64,000 nt of DNA from Rhodocollybia butyracea (Eukaryota; Basidiomycota; Agaricomycetes; Agaricales; Omphalotaceae), in the NCBI GenBank assembly GCA_015501585.1, contig JADNRY010000089.1:124001-188000 (forward strand), written 5' to 3'. Positions 60,980 to 64,000 of this stretch are shown here, one piece after another. A program made the translations under genes and the position numbers. Positions within the stretch are counted from its first letter, which is position 1. Each line of letters starts with the position of its first letter. Under the pieces are notes generated by a model. It was not told the DNA's origin, made no database searches, and saw nothing but the letters and a program-made list of their open reading frames with translations.

Positions 60980-61888
60980 TCAATAAACCCATGGTATAAA
61001 GAGTTTAGTGGTGTGCGACGCCCATTGAGTCCATTGGTCGCCAAACTCTTTCCGCAGGAGGTCATCTTCTTTATACATTCGATGAACTCCACCGAGAACT
61101 AAACACCGAGAAATATATGAATATATGAATATATGCAGCATCCCAAATTGACACACACACCTGTGGTTGCCATCCACATAATACAGGCATAAAGAAGCGC
61201 CTTTCCTCCCCAGTAATTAAGAATTTCACTTTGCCTTGTCACAGAGCTCGGCCCAATTTGCCAGATTAAAAACCCAGCATAGATAAGGAGTCCACCAGAG
61301 TACGAAGGATGCCTGATCATATCGCCATGTCAGAATCCCCCAGATTGGATAACTTCAAGCGTAGAGTTACTTACCTTACAACAGAATACGGACCGCTGGT
61401 GACCAGTTTATGGTCCTTCTGTATGAAAACTTCAAAGGAAAACATTCTTCCGAGTGTTCTAAAACAAAACAATCTCAAAGCTGCCCCTGCTATGACCAGT
61501 CCTACGCCCACGAAGAACCATGGGTCCAGCTCTCCAAGCTTGCTATAGTCTCTGGACGGGACCAGATGTTTCAATATCCCAGAAGGATACCTCCAAGATG
61601 ATAAACTCTTCGCTAGAATGCCTGCTATCTCTGCTCCTCCAACAAGCCAGCCTATGGCCTATCGCAGTGATGAGAATACCAAGATCATTGACAAGGAGAA
61701 AACGTCACCGTCACTTTTTGGCCCGTGGTTATAAAAGTCAAGCTCCGAAACAAAGTCTTTTCCACGAATCCAGCGCTATAATCGCGCCGTGGGGTCGTTA
61801 GTAGACCATTAGGGGGGGTCCATGCCTTGTGCTGTAGTACAACCGCCGAGAAGATTAGAGGGATAGAGATCAAACCGGATGTAGCCAT
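60980..61888 (-). CDS. Protein-S-isoprenylcysteine O-methyltransferase (ICMT/Ste14-like)
   Basis: ER membrane enzyme that methylates the C-terminal prenylated Cys of Ras-type proteins and pheromones. The N-terminus MATSGLISIPLIFSAVVLQH is a membrane segment. Exon 2 contributes AIGWLVGGAEIAGILAKS and WFFVGVGLVIAGAALRLFCF, then RTLGRMFSFEVFIQKDHKLV and SGPYSVVRHPSYSGGLL, the core PEMT/ICMT signature (VRHPxY). The end YKEDDLLRKEFGDQW...FIPWVY is the typical substrate-contact tail. Introns fall after about residue 50, after SVVR and after TTGVC. Agaricomycetes often carry several Ste14-like paralogs, so a role in pheromone maturation is possible but not shown. Confidence 0.9.
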
Positions 61889-62943
61889 GATCCTGGGGGA
61901 TCAAGCAAAGCTGACCTCTCAGGCTATCGAAGGAGGATTTATATAAGTTCACACCGCGGCTATAGATGCGAGGTATACAGATATGAAACGAGGGTGAGCA
62001 ACTTCCTTCTTAGTATGAGGTAGAAGAAAGCGAGCGTTTTCCGCTCTCGGTCCCAGAACTTGCCTAAATTGAAGCACGCCTCAGAAAAGATCATGTCAAT
62101 TCCCTAGAGAAGCTTTAAGTAGGCCTAGTCCAGGACAATCCGTATGCGGAGAGGCTATAGGGCGGACAGGTAGCCACCATGATATTCGGTAGGTGACTCG
62201 GACAAGCTAGCCTACGCGGTTTGTGCCTGTGGGATGATTAAGTCAATATAAGACACCTAGGTTGGTGATAGGACTCCCGCATCTTGCTGGTCGAGTCAAC
62301 CTGTTCTTGCTGAGCCATCGTGGATAATCCGAGGGCGAAGGATCAGGCGAGGACTGACTAGACCGATCATGATGAACCAAGAGTCAAATTTGGGTGTTTA
62401 TATATTTCGAGTAGCCGCATCTGACATCAGATTCAGGTTGAAGAAAGCAAAGAAAAGCAGATTGCGCTCCATCTTTCAATCATGAACTAGGGTGAGCCTA
62501 TCATTAGCCGACTGTACCCAACCATAGTCGACTCCCGTAAAGAAAATAGTATACAACTTGGTCTACAAGGCCAATGCAGGGATTGCAGCAAGGCAAGGTA
62601 CATAAGTACAATTGCAAGGCTAGTTGTTACAACTACCTAGCTAGTACTCAAAGGTGCACATTCTGCCCTAACAAAAAAGAGGGAGGGAGCTAGGGCCAAG
62701 CTCGGGCAAAATGCGACTCCCTGTACAGGTGTAACTGTACTGTGGCCACGGAGGCTCTTGCAAGATCCTGGGCGGGTTCCCATGCTCTCCTCTGTTCCTG
62801 ACAGGCAGGCACTGTAAACTTAGGCGTATCGTTGGTCGACCGGCTTCTTTGTATGCCGCCGCGAAATTCAAACCTTCTCCCCTACTTGACAAAGGAACTT
62901 CCCTCAGCTTCAAATCCCACCAAACTTCTATTTCTCAACCGGT
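61889..62943. other. Divergent spacer
   Basis: No supported gene; the 81-codon minus frame at 62668-62913 shows no family. Contains probable promoters of the methyltransferase and the hydrolase. Confidence 0.4.
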
Positions 62944-64000
62944 ATGCAGCCCCCGAATGCTATTCGTGAAGCAATTGCACAGAATGGTACCACCTTGTCG
63001 CATGATACGGCTCAGGTAAGTAGTCCTTTTCTCGACATAAACATTAACAAAGACGACTAGGTGTTTCGTCAACTTTATGCACAACACCACCAAGAATCTG
63101 GAGCAAGTAAATACTATGCTATCCTCAGGAATAACATATCATATGGTCCACATGAACGCAATGTTCTTGATGTTTATGTACCTCAGGACACTTCGACACA
63201 CCCCCGGTGTGTGATGAGTTTCGTACCAGGAGGAGGTTGTTTAGTCTCCTCTGAGATTCATATACACTGACCGGTGCCACATATTATCCATGTTTAGGGC
63301 TTGTTACTGGAGATAAAGACTTGTACGCGAACATTGGTACGTACGCATTGAGGACAAAAGCCATATCGTAACCCGTTTCTTTACCTCTCCCACAGGCAAC
63401 TATTTTGCTTCTCATGGAATGGTAGTGGTGATCATCAACTACCGTCTCGTGCCCAGCGTCACCTATCCCGGTGGAAGCGAGGACATCCAAACTACCCGAG
63501 AGTGGATTTACAACAATATTCACAAACCGGAATACGGGAATGGGGATCCGGAGAAAGTTGTTTTTATTGGGCACAGTGCAGGAGGAATGCACCTCGCGAC
63601 GAACATCTACTATGCCGCAGGCGATGCCTTGACCCCGCTGGTGCCACCACTTGCGGGAGTCGTGTACATCTCCGTTCCATTCTCATATGATACGTCCCCG
63701 AAGAACAGAAAGGGAGCCGTAAGAGCTTATTATGAGACAGAGGATGACAAAAGGATACATTCTCTTGCGCCTATTGGCTTGATAGAGGCTTCGCCGTCTG
63801 AGTCGTCAGTTTTGGATCCAAAGAAACTTCCTTGCCTGTTCGTTGCGGTGCAGTATGACCCGTACGTTGATCATATTTTCAATTTTGCTGGGTACATCCA
63901 AAACGAACGTATTTTTCCACAGAGAATCGATTCAAGACGCAGTATTCCAGTTCGTTGATAGCTATCGCGCAAGAAGCCCGCGTGGAATTTTACCCGAATT
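62944..64000 (+). CDS. Alpha/beta hydrolase (carboxylesterase-like), cut by window end
   Basis: Serine hydrolase with the fold of fungal steryl-acetyl/carboxyl esterases. It starts MQPPNAIREAIAQNGTTLSH, with an intron after TAQ, then VFRQLYAQHHQESG, NVLDVYVPQDTSTHP and VMSFVPGGG, where the oxyanion-hole His-Gly is replaced by Pro-Gly-Gly. Introns at about 63239-63298 and 63334-63396 join to LVTGDKDLYANIG and NYFASHGMVVVIINYRLVP. The nucleophile elbow is GHSAGG. The catalytic Asp is probably in YDP, followed by an intron (GTACGT, about 63859-63922), after which the frame reads ESIQDAVFQFVDSYRARS to the window edge. The catalytic His lies outside. No signal peptide is visible, so an intracellular role is likely. 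Confidence 0.8.

Overview
The window looks like a chromosome piece from a filamentous basidiomycete, most likely an agaricomycete. Genes are dense and split by many 45-60 nt introns. There is a CBM1-bearing GH6 cellobiohydrolase pair, a DNMT1-type cytosine methyltransferase, and housekeeping proteins whose frames can only be joined by fungal-style splicing. No tRNA, rRNA or CRISPR array was seen. All multi-exon models were joined by eye from family conservation and GT-AG (a few GC-AG) junctions, so outer limits are firmer than inner ones.

Layout. 1-204: 5' end of a minus-strand gene. 1.3-3.3 kb (+): NFS1 cysteine desulfurase. 3.9-9.2 kb (-): tandem pair of GH6 cellobiohydrolases, duplicated with their promoters. 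10.4-12.5 kb: divergent NECAP-like gene (-) and CSN8-like gene (+). 12.7-14.6 kb (+): type II membrane fucosyltransferase-like protein. 15.7-16.3 kb (+): frameshifted member of a small secreted protein (SSP) family. 17.0-17.7 kb (+): unknown acidic protein. 18.5-26.7 kb (-): Nudix hydrolase, UBLCP1-like CTD phosphatase, DNA methyltransferase. 28.1-33.7 kb: divergent MCM7 (-) and glutamyl-tRNA synthetase (+). 34.1-37.1 kb (-): weak ORFs, a Ser-rich protein, and COA6.

From 37.2 to 47.6 kb the window changes character. It is gene-poor and holds three more SSP copies, two SSP relics facing each other, a 0.75 kb element with terminal inverted repeats, and a decayed sequence present twice in opposite orientation. 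It reads as a fast-evolving compartment between conserved blocks.

47.7-64 kb returns to ordinary genes: ZNF511-like zinc finger protein (-), LEU4 2-isopropylmalate synthase (+) with two regulatory domains, an EH-domain Irs4/Tax4-like protein (-), an F-box protein (+), an ACADSB-type acyl-CoA dehydrogenase (+), isoprenylcysteine methyltransferase (-), and an alpha/beta hydrolase (+) cut by the window end.

How the genes relate. Mitochondrial functions (NFS1, COA6, ACADSB), replication (MCM7), translation (GluRS) and leucine synthesis are single unlinked housekeeping genes. Local co-expression is likely only for the GH6 pair, the SSP family (shared TATA element) and the two tight divergent promoters. 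The most unusual points are the SSP expansion with its relics, the doubled LeuA regulatory domain in LEU4, and three GC-AG introns with the same donor.
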